23,021 nt of DNA from Botryllus schlosseri (GCA_000444245.1 KE604942.1:6977-29997), one strand, 5' to 3'; shown: positions 8,857 through 19,817, counted from the first letter of the stretch. Program-made: numbers and translations. Notes: generated by a model from the sequence alone, not told the origin.

Positions 8857-10598
8857 GTAAATATTAATTGATAATAAACGCGCTTTTTAGCTTGGGGAGA
8901 ATTTTTGTAATACGATCGTGCCTATTTTCGTGGATCCACATGAGGCGAAAAACACCGCCATTTTGTGGCGACGCGGGCCGAGGCTTTCGCTAAATCTTCG
9001 TCTTCGTCTCTAGCCTCGCCCTAATCTCGGTCGGCCGACAAAAACGTCAATTAGCCCGTCGGTAATAATACACGCAGTGACTTTACGCGATCGCTGTCGG
9101 AATCGAGATTTTATCAAGAAAACACAGTGTCAGCGCAGGCAGAATCCACCACATGCGTGCATTGTCACGGTTTGGCGTTGGATATTGTTTCCGTGACAAT
9201 AGCCGTTCGGATGATCACCGCCGGGACATTAGTTGTATTTGTTGATATCGAAGCGTCTGCTCTGCAAAAAGTGATAAGCATCTCTGATTTTAGCCTGTGT
9301 CAAGATAGTGACGAGGATTAATTGGCGCGTTTCGTATATAACTTGGAAATGTTTACAAATTCTCGAAATACGCTTCCTGCCGAGGTTGAAGGACAATTCG
9401 ACGGAACAGACTCGATGGGCTCCGTCCGGATTGGATTCGCCGAACTTGACACTGATTTTCGTAACAGCTTAACATCCGTGCTTCCTGAAAGCAATATCCA
9501 CTATCCGTTTACGATGTGTAATTTACACTTGCATTACAATCGATAGATTTCCGGAAATTGCCCACAATGCACATCCCAATTCGGTACATTTCACTTAAAT
9601 TTAAAGAAATTATAGAGGCGGGGAAAAGGTCATATGCGTAGCGCCCGATTTCGACGCGCAAACTTAATTTCATGCTAAGTCGCGATGCCGATAATATAGT
9701 AGAAAGCATGGAATCAATTACGCGTCGGTAATTATGAATCACCTTGTATACCGGCTTAAACTTATATCGCAATTTCCTATTTATGTACTCATCGCGTCAA
9801 AGTAGAAAACTATAAAAATGAGTGCACGGCAATCGTGCGCTAACGCCCGATTAACGTGTGTGAGACAGCGGATGAATATCATTTGTACATACGGCATTGA
9901 ATTCGCGAATAGATGCTCTGTACGGCTCGATCGTACAATGGTTACAATCCTTCAGATTAGAAGTATATCTCGATTGTTTAACAGGGCATGCGACGGTATA
10001 GAACCTATACGGCAACCGCCTTGAAATTGAATCCGTCCCAATATCTGTTGTTTACCTTCATTAGCAACAGCATGATGCGAGGCGAATCAAATTCAATAAA
10101 CGGCACGGCAGATGTTTACGCGAAGAAATCTCGGGATGTCTATTCCCACAATTCAGGCAAATAATTCAAAATCTCAAATTCCGCGCGTCATACCCAATTC
10201 AGCTAAAAGTCCGTTCCATTTTTGACTGTTGTTGATAGCGAATCATACGAAGGCAGCAATAGCAAACGCAAAATGTTTAGCATGATTTATCGTGTTTGAA
10301 CGAAGCGCCGATCTGAAAATTAGTATATATATCTCGTTTGTTTCGAGAGTATTTTACACTATATTGAAGTCAAATCTACCGTATCGAATCAAAATAAAGT
10401 CCCCATTCTACAGCATCAGTAATCTCCTTGAAATTGTAGCAAATAATCGCATTACCGCTGGTTATATCTTTCGCCCGTGACATCACGCGCTAACCCCGAG
10501 AGCAATGCATTCAGATTGCGCACTATAAGCGCCCGGTCGATTCGGGAGAAACGATGCAGCGCGAGTACATTTGTCTTCGAATACATCACTTTCAGTAT

Positions 10599-10743
10599 CT
10601 CATTCGTGTAAGGGTTGTCTTACGAAAAGTCTAGAGGTGGGCCGTGCTCTAAGTCGACAGTTACGGAAAAATAAAGAACAATATCGGCCTGGTGTAAATG
10701 ACCATAGTAGTCGACAAACACCATGAATACCACAAACAAACAA
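10599..10743 (+). mobile_element. 5'-truncated SINE-1 copy with its own target duplication
   Basis: Starts inside the SINE body (CTCATTCGTGTAAG), lacking the tRNA head and both Pol III boxes. It continues through GGGCCGTGCTCTAAGTCGAC and GGTGTAAATGACCATAGTAG to a (CAAA)n tail. The 11-bp ACTTTCAGTAT occurs exactly on both sides (10588-10598 and 10744-10754). The copy therefore inserted already truncated, as LINE-driven target-primed reverse transcription can produce. Confidence 0.85.
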
Positions 10744-12051
10744 ACTTTCAGTATAAAATGCTCCCCAAACCCGAGTTCACGGGTGAAATTAAATGATGCG
10801 TTAAAAGATACTTCGGTGGTAGGATTTATTCGACCAAGGCAAAACTGGGTCATTTGTGCAGTATAACAACCGAAACTACATTATCCATACTTTTTCATGC
10901 GCTTACACACTTAGCAAGTATTATATGCAGTATGCATCTTTCCCAACCGAATTTTGGTATTTCCATACATTTTGAAGATACGCTGTGTGGTGCAGTCGTG
11001 TGCGCCAAAGCAAAATCATAGTATGATGCATATAAATTCCCAATGTACTCCATACCCCAATGTATGATCTGGAGATAGAAAATGATGCCCCATCTTGATT
11101 TGGAGCTGTTAGCAATCGCCCAATAATGAAATTGTTTTGATAACCGACATTCCTTATGACTCCACAAAGGAATTAACAACAGTATGGCCCGTAATCTGAT
11201 GATTAATTTTAGATAGAAATACTAAGAGCGATTGGACTACGCCAATGAAAACAATATGTTCAAAGATAGGCACATGAATTTATATATAACTAAAAATGTT
11301 ATTGATTGGTCTAGAAGTCATGGTAAGGCTATTTTAATCAGAATCGTTCCAACGAAAAATAGCACACAATTTTTTGCTTTATCATTAACCAATCGCAATA
11401 TGCAAATTATTACTTTTCCATCGCCAACTGTCGTTGTCTTCGAGGTGGTAGACACACATTGACGCAACATTTGGCTAAAATCATATGTTCTTTCGGGAAA
11501 AATCATATCATTCTGCTGCTCAATACTATGAGATTACGCGACTTCAATTTAAATCGCTTGCGGAATCACGCGCCGAATGAATCAAAGCGAAAATATCCTC
11601 CAAATTCGTTCCTACGGGCGTGTAGGTTTTATATGACTTAATTTCACTTATTTAGCCACTAATCCGGTCGATGTTGTGTACACAATCAACCTATTGTAAT
11701 TTGCGCTTCTTCATAAATTTCGTACATAGTCCTTTGTATCGTGCGATGGCCGTATACGCGAGTATACTTGATTAAAAATGAAAATTCCGTCCATAATTAC
11801 GACGACACTGACCCGAGCTTACCAGCTCTACGTCGGTTATACCGCTACGCCATTTTGAAAACTAATTGAGCGTGGCTCTCACATAAAGGCTTTAGTCACA
11901 TGACACTGTTACATTCAGATTATAAGCCATGCGTAATCAACCGGTTGTGTAAAATAATCTTCTAAAGATTTNGTTATAAGTTATACAGTATTCTGCACTG
12001 TAACCTTTAATTTAGAAATTACTAACTTTATGGCATATGGNAACGTATAAG

Positions 12052-12504
12052 TAGGGTTGCATTTAAAACAAACGGTGTTTTAAAACACTTTGTTCAAAAC
12101 ATGTTTTGAACGGTGTTTTAAAAAAGGCTCTTTTGAAAAAAAAACATTGTTTTTTTAAGCTATAAAATANTGCCATANTTGTGTCAATACTTTACNAAAA
12201 ACACGTTGTAAGAGCCTACGGAAAATTACCCCCCCCGATGTAGCCGACGTATATCGATGTGGGATGGTTGGAACCCTCAAAATAGTCGGTTCAACAGCAA
12301 TAGNANATATATTTCGTCAAAGGAGCTATTTTTACCCTATATTTTCACTCTCAATGGCAATCCCCTATGACATCACAATTGAATATTCGTGACGTCATGA
12401 CTTGAAAAAAGATATGAAAAAACAATAAAAAAACATGTTTTAAAGTAGGGCCTTGTTTTAAACTTGTTTGTTTTAAATTGATTGTTGTTTTAAATGCAAC
12501 CCTA
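12052..12504. mobile_element. hAT MITE in the FoxI intron, complete with target duplication
   Basis: A perfect 20-bp terminal inverted repeat, TAGGGTTGCATTTAAAACAA, is at the left end and its inverse at the right. Both ends continue into clusters of GTTTTAAA-type subterminal repeats. The insert is bracketed by an exact 8-bp duplication CGTATAAG (12044-12051 and 12505-12512), the hallmark target-site size of hAT elements. At 453 bp it has no coding capacity. Perfect ends suggest a recent insertion. Five ambiguous bases lie inside it. Confidence 0.92.
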
Positions 12505-13523
12505 CGTATAAGCCTATGGTATGCCGAGTGTGTATTATAATGTCAAGGGACTTTAAAATCAAAAACTCGTAAATTCTGTGACATGAATAGTACGATTTAT
12601 TTCTCGAATCTTCGTTAAAACGTGTGAAAGTAGCGCAAAAAGGAAACGATTGTCATCCTATTTCGGCTTACCTCGCAAAATATGTCAACGGCCCATCGGC
12701 AAATACATCTGCATAATCCGACCTGCAGTTCAGCAGACAGGATTAAATCAAAGATAAGAAAGGTATCGCCGTGTTTCATAAACGACGGTACCAGAAAACA
12801 TGTCAACAATCGCGAGGTATCTCACGAAAGGTTTTAAACAACGGTTTTCTCCGGGCATATTCGCCCGTTCGGATGATTCTCCTCGCGGAATGGTCATCAC
12901 ACCGATGCAGTGTCGGATTCACACCGATTTGGCACTAAGAAACGGTCCGTAATCCGATTACAGCTTTAAAACACGGGATCCGCAAGTGTACGACGACGCA
13001 GAAGTTGCTAAATGTTTGGCTGACATGATATGTAAACCGTTTTGGGTTACTTGACGTGTCGCAATCTGGTTTGAAATGCGCACATCTTATATATTTCTAA
13101 AAGGCACCTCGGTGTTACAAATGCGAGTGCAAATTGCCATGTTCGTTTCCACGTCAAGATACCAGCACCTTAGGTGCGTGTCTGCGTGTGAATTCAAACG
13201 CGACTTCGCGACAAATTCTCAATTCATTGCGTGATATCTCCAAGTCCCGGATTAGAATGGCAAATAATTCCTGGCCGGTGCCCGCTATACTTCTGGACTG
13301 TGAGTCGAGACCTCACGTTTTGATGCACGTTAAAAAGCGAACCGAATGAACAATGTATAAGTCAGTTTGTTTGCCATATACATTTACAGCGTATTCGGCT
13401 CTTACGATTAGTGAATTTACGGTTCGGTTCGTGCGATAAAAGTGGTCGCCTATATTTTCAGTACGCCATTCTAATGGCTACAACTTCGCAACTTCTAAAA
13501 CAACACTTTCTTGTTCAACGCAG

Positions 13524-14304
13524 GCGACGTCGGAAAAGGCGGGATCCGAACCAAGGCCAAGAGGGCAAGGTGGAGAGACCTCACGATTTCAATTTACCTC
13601 ACATTCCCCACCACTACTCTACTGCCGCGTCGCTAGCGGCCTCGTCTCTAACCGACAGATACACCTACGACACCGCGGCCTCGACGATGACATCTAACAC
13701 CTCCCTTGCGTGCTCCGGCTACTATAGCTCCACCGATGTGTCCGACCATTCTGAGCCGGTAACGCCCCACCACCAACAGACCGCCCACCAGCATCACCAG
13801 CGTTCTCACACGTCGCCGATACAGTCCGCGAATTCCGACATCGACATGAAAAGCGGTGAAATGCAAAACATCGCGTCGCCGAATACAGCGGGATCCGAAG
13901 GCTCTGCGGTGGATATGTCGTCAAGCGCAATCGGTCATCATCACAGATACAGTTTATCCCAGGAGCAGCCGTCGCAGCATATCGCCCGTGACCAAAACCC
14001 AGGCATTCCCGCCACGCCAAGTGCAATACACCCGAATGGACCGCGTCCGAACGGTAGTTCCGGAGATTTTCACTCGCCAAACCAGACTCAACCCGGATAC
14101 GAATCTTCAAGATACCAGGCCTTTTATAACGCGACCAATCCTAGTTATTACCCTCAATCGGCCTCTCTTAATTATTCCACGACCGGCGGCAGCAATGTGG
14201 ACGGGCACGGGCAATTCCCGCACCACTACTCGCCCAATAACACTCAGGGCAATGCGTTCAATTTTAGTGTGAATAATCTAATCACTAGGGTCCCGAAAGT
14301 CTAA
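13524..14304 (+). CDS. FoxI: FoxI-class forkhead transcription factor, exon 2 (C-terminal)
   Basis: Completes codon 233 and encodes residues 234-492, ending at TAA 14302-14304. It opens with a basic run RRRRKRR (233-239), the usual continuation of the forkhead's C-terminal wing and a likely nuclear localisation signal. The remainder is low-complexity, rich in S, H, Q, N and P, as expected of a transactivation region. It ends NFSVNNLITRVPKV; the FSVNNLI part matches the conserved C-terminal motif I recall in FoxI proteins (FSVNSLIY...EV). The reading frame is open back to 13411, but the acceptor at 13522-13523 and exact phase match with exon 1 make 13524 the sensible boundary. ORFs on the opposite strand here (72 and 138 codons) are shadows. 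Confidence 0.93.
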
Positions 14305-14861
14305 CGATCGTGATCGTGTGTGACTGTAAATCCAATGTGCTGGTTGGAAGGGAATTTTGCTGCATTTTTATATCTTCTGTGCCATTGCTTGATTGATTCC
14401 TTGCCAGTTTTCACTCAAAATCTATGGTTTCATTAAAACGAAGCAACAAAGAAAGGTGCTTGCTGGAAATAGAATTTCAGAGGTTGGTGCATATTATACA
14501 GTTTGTACAGAGTATGCAGTAGTCCTTATGCAGGTATGCAGGTTGTATAACTAACATTATATTTAAATGGTGCATCGACTTGAGACGGATCTTCAACAAC
14601 CATTTTACGCGGAGCGCTGTCAAGATATAGAATTCACGGATATGTAGAAATTGATGGGGCATGCAGCGCTTAAATCCGATAGCAGGTGTTTTGTTACATT
14701 CTCGATAGGTTAACGAAACGTTGACAATTTTCGGTAAGTTGCTAATATAATGATACGCGAGCTTAGTACGAAACTGAAGAATAGACGTGTGGTGTTCTTC
14801 GATGTCACGCGAAGGCGCAAACAATACATATTTTTAAGTGAGGGTTCTTTTCTAGAATAAA
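14305..14861 (+). terminator. FoxI 3' UTR with candidate poly(A) signals
   Basis: After the stop codon, a variant ATTAAA lies at 14432-14437 and a canonical AATAAA at 14856-14861. Either could end the transcript; the sequence alone does not decide. A 115-codon minus ORF (14477-14824) has no recognisable features. Confidence 0.35.
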
Positions 14862-16742
14862 TAGACGTATACCTCGATGATGATGCCATCGACAGTAACA
14901 CGTCACAGCCTAAAATCGGAATTTACGTAGGGAATGGACCTTATGGAATTTTGTCTTGCTCCTAAATTAACATCATCTTAACATCTCCTTAGCGAGAATT
15001 GCATAATTGATATGGATGATCATGATTGTATACTGTTCCGTCACTAATCATTCATCATCGGGTGCGTTTGGAAGAGAGAACACGGCAACAGCGAATCGTA
15101 TGATAAATTGTAACTATTTACATTGGGCTAATGCTGTCTGTACGGGGCGATGGCAGTGTTACTTACGGCAAAAACCGACTAAAATAGTTTTATTTTGCCG
15201 TTTTTTTTTCAAAAGTGTGATTTGAAGATTGCGTTTCGGGCACAGCCGTTTCTGCAGTAGATATTTTCAGGCCACGCTTGCCGCCAATATTTCTCAGACA
15301 TGTCGATTCGGTAATGGTATTAATAAATTGATGGAATATAGAAGTTAACATTACTAGTATACCAGGGTGGCATAATTCTATTATATATTCTGCTCGATAT
15401 GTTTTGATGAATCGTAGGCAGATTTCCAATTACCATATAGTTTCTTGTAGGTTTCTGCACGAAGTAACAAATAATGGAATCCGGAAGATGAAATACGGTC
15501 ATTGGTTTCACAAAAACGAGGGTAGCGTTTTTTTAGCGTTCAGATGCTTCGTATTCGATCGGTGATGGCAAGTTGTGCTACGAATTTTTTAAAGTAGAAT
15601 TTTGAATACTACCCCACTCCCATAAGCTAATTATATAAAAAGTTCATGAGCAAAATCAGACAGTTCCGGTTTGTGTCTGTTTGTTTCGCGTCAGTGAGCA
15701 GACATATGTGTAAAATCTATCGCGAATTACCCATTACACTCCCCTTTTGGATCCCTCATTAACGCATGCCATCCCATTGCGCTCTGTTATAATCGGGCCG
15801 GCATATCATATTTCAACAAGCTCCAGCGGTTAATCGACAACAGATTACATGATTATATAATTGACAGAATAGACAAGAGAGCTATACGAAATGTTTGATT
15901 GTTTACTAAAGCTGTGATATGATCACATCGCATATTCGCTGCTAAGTTAGAAATCAGAAGATTATGGTACGAGCGACCGGACAGCGGTCGCGTTGTGTTG
16001 AAGGTGAATACAGAAAATGAATATCCGCCTGGTGGCACTGTTAGAGGAATCGAGATGACATCCCGATGATGGTTCGAAGCAGGTGAAAATATGCAATGAA
16101 GCCACTGCTGACTGTTCTAATTAGCTCTGTGAGTGAATTACAACGGATCGATAATTAGAGTTTTAGTGACTGTTTTATTGGATTGCAACTCGCAATTCGA
16201 GCGAGGTTTTGTTATTGTTAACTGAAAGTCACAGACAAGTGGAAGATCACCATAAAGGCACAGCAGACTCGAGGAAACAATCATAATAATTCAACCCATT
16301 GATGAGAATATTTAATCGCCATTTCCGAACATTATCATTGAAAAATGTTCCGGATGACATGTGCTTATTGTTATTTATCTGTCCCTCCGATGACATTTTA
16401 ATACTGCAAAGCAGCTCAAGGCTAGGCTTGGCTTGCCGCAGTTAAACAGGTCGCGATTTTTTAAAAGTAATCTAAATAAATTCAGCTAATCCGGCGCTTT
16501 GTTTACCCATTGGTGGAAACGCATCGGTGTCTCCGTCAGTCTGGACGAAATCTCCGCGAATGGCCTTAAGTCGAATTCCAGCCGGCGCAAATTAGTCAAA
16601 ATCGTAACGCGCGACGATGATTATAAAACACGCGAGAACATGGAGGATGTCTAATTGATTTAGTCTGTTAGCGATTGGCCCGTTGTAAGCAGAATGTCAT
16701 TGGCGTCCTATTAATATAAACAGACGCATTCTCAGCTTACAA
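14862..16742. other. Gene-poor downstream region
   Basis: No convincing coding sequence or transposon terminus. A perfect hairpin, GCGACCG-GACAG-CGGTCGC, is at 15973-15991. Around 16490-16735 the DNA is richer in factor-site-like strings (TTGTTTACCC near 16500, ATTGG twice, TAATTGATT, ATATAAACA near 16716), which could mark a regulatory element. That is a visual impression only. Confidence 0.3.
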
Positions 16743-16745
16743 AAT

Positions 16746-16943
16746 TCAACTTGGCGAGTAAACGGTGACGTTAGTTAAGGTCTCTCTAGGAATGCGCTGC
16801 TCGTCAAACAACGTGTAGATCGAATCAGATAAACGGTCCGGAACATATTTTTTACTGAAAATCGTCCGATAACAGGAAAAATTAAGATTCGCTAATCCAT
16901 CTAAAAATGCTACATTGGGCACGTTTTCTTGTGGCGACGCCAT
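16746..16943 (-). CDS. Possible small protein or first exon, 65 aa
   Basis: An ATG-initiated ORF on the minus strand with a strong start context (ATAACAATGG). The peptide begins MASPQENVPNVAFLDGLANL and is balanced, with no low complexity, signal peptide or membrane segment. It ends ETLTNVTVYSPS. No family is recognised. It might be a short protein or the first exon of a gene running leftward; a CAGTAAAA inside could serve as a weak donor. ORFs of this size arise by chance, so support is limited to the start context and composition. Confidence 0.25.
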   Translation of the reverse strand: MASPQENVPNVAFLDGLANLNFSCYRTIFSKKYVPDRLSDSIYTLFDEQRIPRETLTNVTVYSPS

Positions 16944-17384
16944 TGTTATATCGAGGTCAAACAGTGAATCAATTATCCAAATAGGCTAGCTCCTGTGACT
17001 AGTGATTGACAACTAACTGGAAACGATTTCGACCGATATGGATGTCGAAAATGGTCCGTGGACATATGACCATGCGACATAATAGTATGCGACAATGACT
17101 TATGTGGATTAAAGTTGTGGTTAGGGTTAGATTTGGGCAGGGTTAGCGTTTGTGTTCATTTCGGGACTCGGGTTATTGATAAGACTAGTTTGGAGATTAT
17201 CAAGTCACATGCTGAAATGCCGACAACCATAGAGAATATTGCAACATAGACGTCAACGCAAGTTTTTCCCTCTATCTCTCTTTAAGTCCGGAATTATATT
17301 TCTGTAAAATTATGGTAATGCACGAATAACCTCGATTCAGGTTCGATTCATTCCATCATAACGTCAGAGTGACCAAGCCAAAAC
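16944..17384. other. Unassigned intergenic DNA
   Basis: About 440 bp. It includes a GGTTAGGGTTAG-like stretch near 17120-17145 that is too short and irregular for a telomeric repeat. Nothing else is supported. Confidence 0.4.
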
Positions 17385-17968
17385 TAGGGCTGGGCACGAG
17401 GACTCGAGTCTTCGAATCCCAGTCGAGTCACGAAATCTTCAGCTACTAACATTCATGGAACGAAATTTCTGCGAAGTAAAGATCGGCTCTCGCCGTGGTA
17501 GCATAGCGCAACGAAATAATCATAGGATAAAAACATAAAATTATTTTGAGTGGAATCATGTTCCTTGTGGCCGCAAAAATGTATATTTGAACCTTTCAAG
17601 TCGAGTGGCGAGATAGCGTAGTGGTCTAATCTACTGCTGCAACACCAATGGGTTGCGGATTCGATTCCGACCGATGTCGACTCCGGAATTCCTACCTAAG
17701 TGTTGAAGGTTTATCTAGGCTCCTCCTCGCCATCTCATCCGTGTAAGTGGCTACCGTCGGCAGCTACGGAGTAAAAATGATGAAAATTGACCTTGCGTAA
17801 ATGACCATAGTAGTCAACAAACACCATGAATACTACAAACAACAACAACAACAACAGCATTTCAAGTCATTATCACTACGATATTGGTCAGAGTAGGTGA
17901 CACTCAAGTACCTGACTCGAGTCCGACGTTGAATACTTGACCCATACACTAGATTTTGTCCAGTCCTG
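17385..17968. mobile_element. GAGTC-type hAT-like MITE with a nested SINE
   Basis: The left end TAGGGCTGGGCAC is followed by GACTCGAGTC motifs. The right side carries GACTCGAGTC again and ends TTGTCCAGTCCTG, an imperfect inverse of the left end. Without the nested SINE the element is a little over 300 bp and non-coding. Flanks GCCAAAAC and CTGACGAC do not match, so the boundary or age obscures any target duplication. The subterminal motif resembles 7064-7324. Confidence 0.55.
17603..17859 (+). mobile_element. tRNA-derived SINE-1 inserted in the MITE
   Basis: Full-length head and body: GTGGCGAGATAGCGTAGTGG, B-box-like GATTCGATTCC, CCTAAGTGTTGAAGG, CCTCCTCGCCATCTCATCC, CACCATGAATAC and a (CAA)n tail. 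An exact 9-bp target duplication TTTCAAGTC flanks it (17594-17602 and 17860-17868). It lacks a stretch around TCTTACAAAAAGCCTAG present in other copies. The insertion post-dates the host MITE. Confidence 0.9.
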
Positions 17969-18998
17969 CTGACGACCTCACAGAGATATTTCTTAACTCC
18001 ACAGCAAGTTATGTTCAGAGTATGTCAGACATTACACTTCATTCGATCTGTGATTGGATTTCCAAAGCGCATGTTTCGATCGTACGGCGCAGGTTCTGTA
18101 TAGGGGGAAGTGACATTCGTGCTTTGCTTCGCTGCAAATGTCTCATTGAATGTGTGTTGTACCCTGGCCCGTTAAGCCACCGACCAGACATCCGCAAGCA
18201 CGGATCTGTAGCTTATTTTCTTGTGTTTCAGTCCTCATGTCAGTTACAAAGTTATTTGTGCTATTTCAGTTAAGATATGTGCTGATATGTCTAGTACTGG
18301 AAGATTTATTTATTATAGTATATAATTTATATTTTATGTATTCTTGCTGTCACATGAAGTAACGCATGTTACCATGACATTCGTTATACAATTGAATATA
18401 TTCATATTGAAATGACATTCGTATATACTTTCGTTTCAAATGCATATTGCTAATAGCTAAAGTTGATATCCCGATTTTTGTATTCTTCAGTGTTAGGCTT
18501 TATAGAACAATAAGACATTGAATGCACTTCGTTTGCGTGCTTGTCGCGAAATAGCCTCTCCGCTGAAGCACAAACCATTTCCCCGACTACTAACTTACTG
18601 CGCGCCTCTCTTTCTCAGTTTACCAAACATGAAATGCGCTATACTGGTTATGAATCAGCACTTCGGCATTCCTCTCGTATCAGTCCGCTTGTGGGGTAGA
18701 TCTATTTGCAGTTGCAGGTGATTGCTTTTGGTTATGGCAGGGGTCCGGGTGTTACAGGGAGTATGTTTTCTGAACGAAAATACCTATCAAATGCACCATG
18801 CCCTCTGGGGATTTATAGAGATGCGGGCGTAGGACTCAGAATCACGATCACGGCATTGTGACGACTTGGATGAAGATTGCCCTTTTCGTAAAGGTCTAAC
18901 CAAGGGCATCGTGACATCTATGGCTCTAATCCTCGTTGTTATTAACAAACTCCAAACAGCAGTTAGAGAAAATCGGTAATTTCGGGTACTCTTCGCAG
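17969..18998. other. Unassigned DNA with weak open frames
   Basis: Open frames at 17956-18273 and 18518-18721 lack ATG starts at their upstream limits and any known domain. The second ends at a donor-like TTGCAG|GTGATT (near 18719), insufficient for a call. Short direct repeats ATGACATTCGT lie at 18374-18384 and 18412-18422. Confidence 0.35.
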
Positions 18999-19252
18999 TG
19001 TTTATTTCTGACGTGAACCTGATACAATCGGGATTAGGTATGTATAGAGACTATATGACCCTGGTGGATATAGAAATTATACCAATGTCGCCGCGAATCA
19101 GCGTATCAAACAAAAGACATATTGAGGTCGTTAAGTTTTCCACTTTCGTTGATAAATTCGTTGTTTACGTTTCGGGCGATAGCCTTTTGCGGTTTCTTGA
19201 GATGTTAGTGTCTGCAGCCTTGAACGTGTGCCGAATAATTGACGAAGGCTGA
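18999..19252 (+). CDS. Weak candidate terminal exon, unknown protein
   Basis: A splice-acceptor-like GGGTACTCTTCGCAG ends at 18998. A frame entering in phase 1 stays open for 84 codons to TGA at 19250-19252. The peptide is balanced, with segments such as VDIEIIPMSPRISVSNKRHI and VSGDSLLRFLEML. No matching upstream exon, family or motif is recognised. The call rests on the acceptor and composition alone. Confidence 0.2.
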
Positions 19253-19646
19253 ACGAAACCGCGCTATTCTCTCCAGAGAAAATCCGATTTTCTTACCGTG
19301 CCCGGCTGCCCGCGTTGTAGCCATAGGCCATACTGTAGCCTATACTGAAGGAAATGCGTAGCAGATGCTGAGCCCCAAAGCACGAAAACGAAAATAAACG
19401 TAGCGTAACTGTCAGAGCGTCCATTTTGCGCAACTTTCAGACGCTGAAATGTATATACTTCCGTTTCAAATATATATGATATGCAGAAACAAGCCAATAC
19501 GCACGCGCGGTGGATGAGGGCCTAAGCCTATAGACCAAAAGTGAACAATCGGTGTTACTGCATAGTGCATATTTTTCGAAACAATGAAATTTGGTTTTGA
19601 GTCTCGCGTTTTATGAAAATTGTACTGACATTTTCTCAAGGGGAAC
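19253..19646. other. Unassigned intergenic DNA
   Basis: About 390 bp. It contains GTATATACTTCCGTTTCAAA at 19451, a near copy of 18421. Minus-strand ORFs of 77 and 61 codons have no recognisable motif. Confidence 0.4.
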
Positions 19647-19656
19647 AACAAAGTAT

Positions 19657-19817
19657 TATTCTTCTCGCCATCTCATCCGCATAAACGGTGTCTTACGAAA
19701 AGCCTAGAAGTGGGCCGTGCTACAAGTCGGCAGATACGGAATCAAAAATATGGAATATCGGCCAGGTGTAAATGATGATAGCAGTCGCCAAATTCCATGA
19801 ATACCACAAACAGCAAT
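19657..19817 (+). mobile_element. 5'-truncated SINE-1 copy with its own target duplication
   Basis: Begins in the SINE body (CTTCTCGCCATCTCATCC), without tRNA head or Pol III boxes. It runs through GGGCCGTGCTACAAGTCGGC and CCATGAATACCACAAA to a short degenerate tail. The 10-bp AACAAAGTAT is duplicated exactly at 19647-19656 and 19818-19827. A second case, after 10599-10743, of a copy that integrated already truncated. Confidence 0.85.

Larger units (their letters stand above)
8857..13523 (+). other. FoxI intron 1 (phase 2, about 4.67 kb)
   Basis: Runs from GTAAAT to a CTTTCTTGTTCAACGCAG acceptor; AG|G restores codon 233 as Arg. It holds a truncated SINE (10599-10743) and a hAT MITE (12052-12504). 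The rest (about 8860-10590, 10755-12040 and 12515-13500) looks unique, with no convincing internal exon. The longest ORF, 94 codons on the minus strand at 10895-11179, has no recognisable family. Intronic enhancers are possible but no cluster of sites is convincing by eye. Confidence 0.9.

Noticed and set aside
8855-8864. Forkhead consensus GTAAATA at the splice donor as an autoregulatory site
   Set aside because: It coincides with the donor consensus and stands alone, so chance overlap is sufficient.
10895-11179. 94-codon minus-strand ORF in the FoxI intron
   Set aside because: No recognised domain, no supporting splice sites, and the AT-rich context makes a chance ORF likely.
13648-14110. 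ORFs of 72 and 138 codons opposite FoxI exon 2
   Set aside because: Shadows of a codon-biased, low-complexity coding exon.
17115-17150. Telomere-like GGTTAGGGTTAG
   Set aside because: Fewer than three irregular units.
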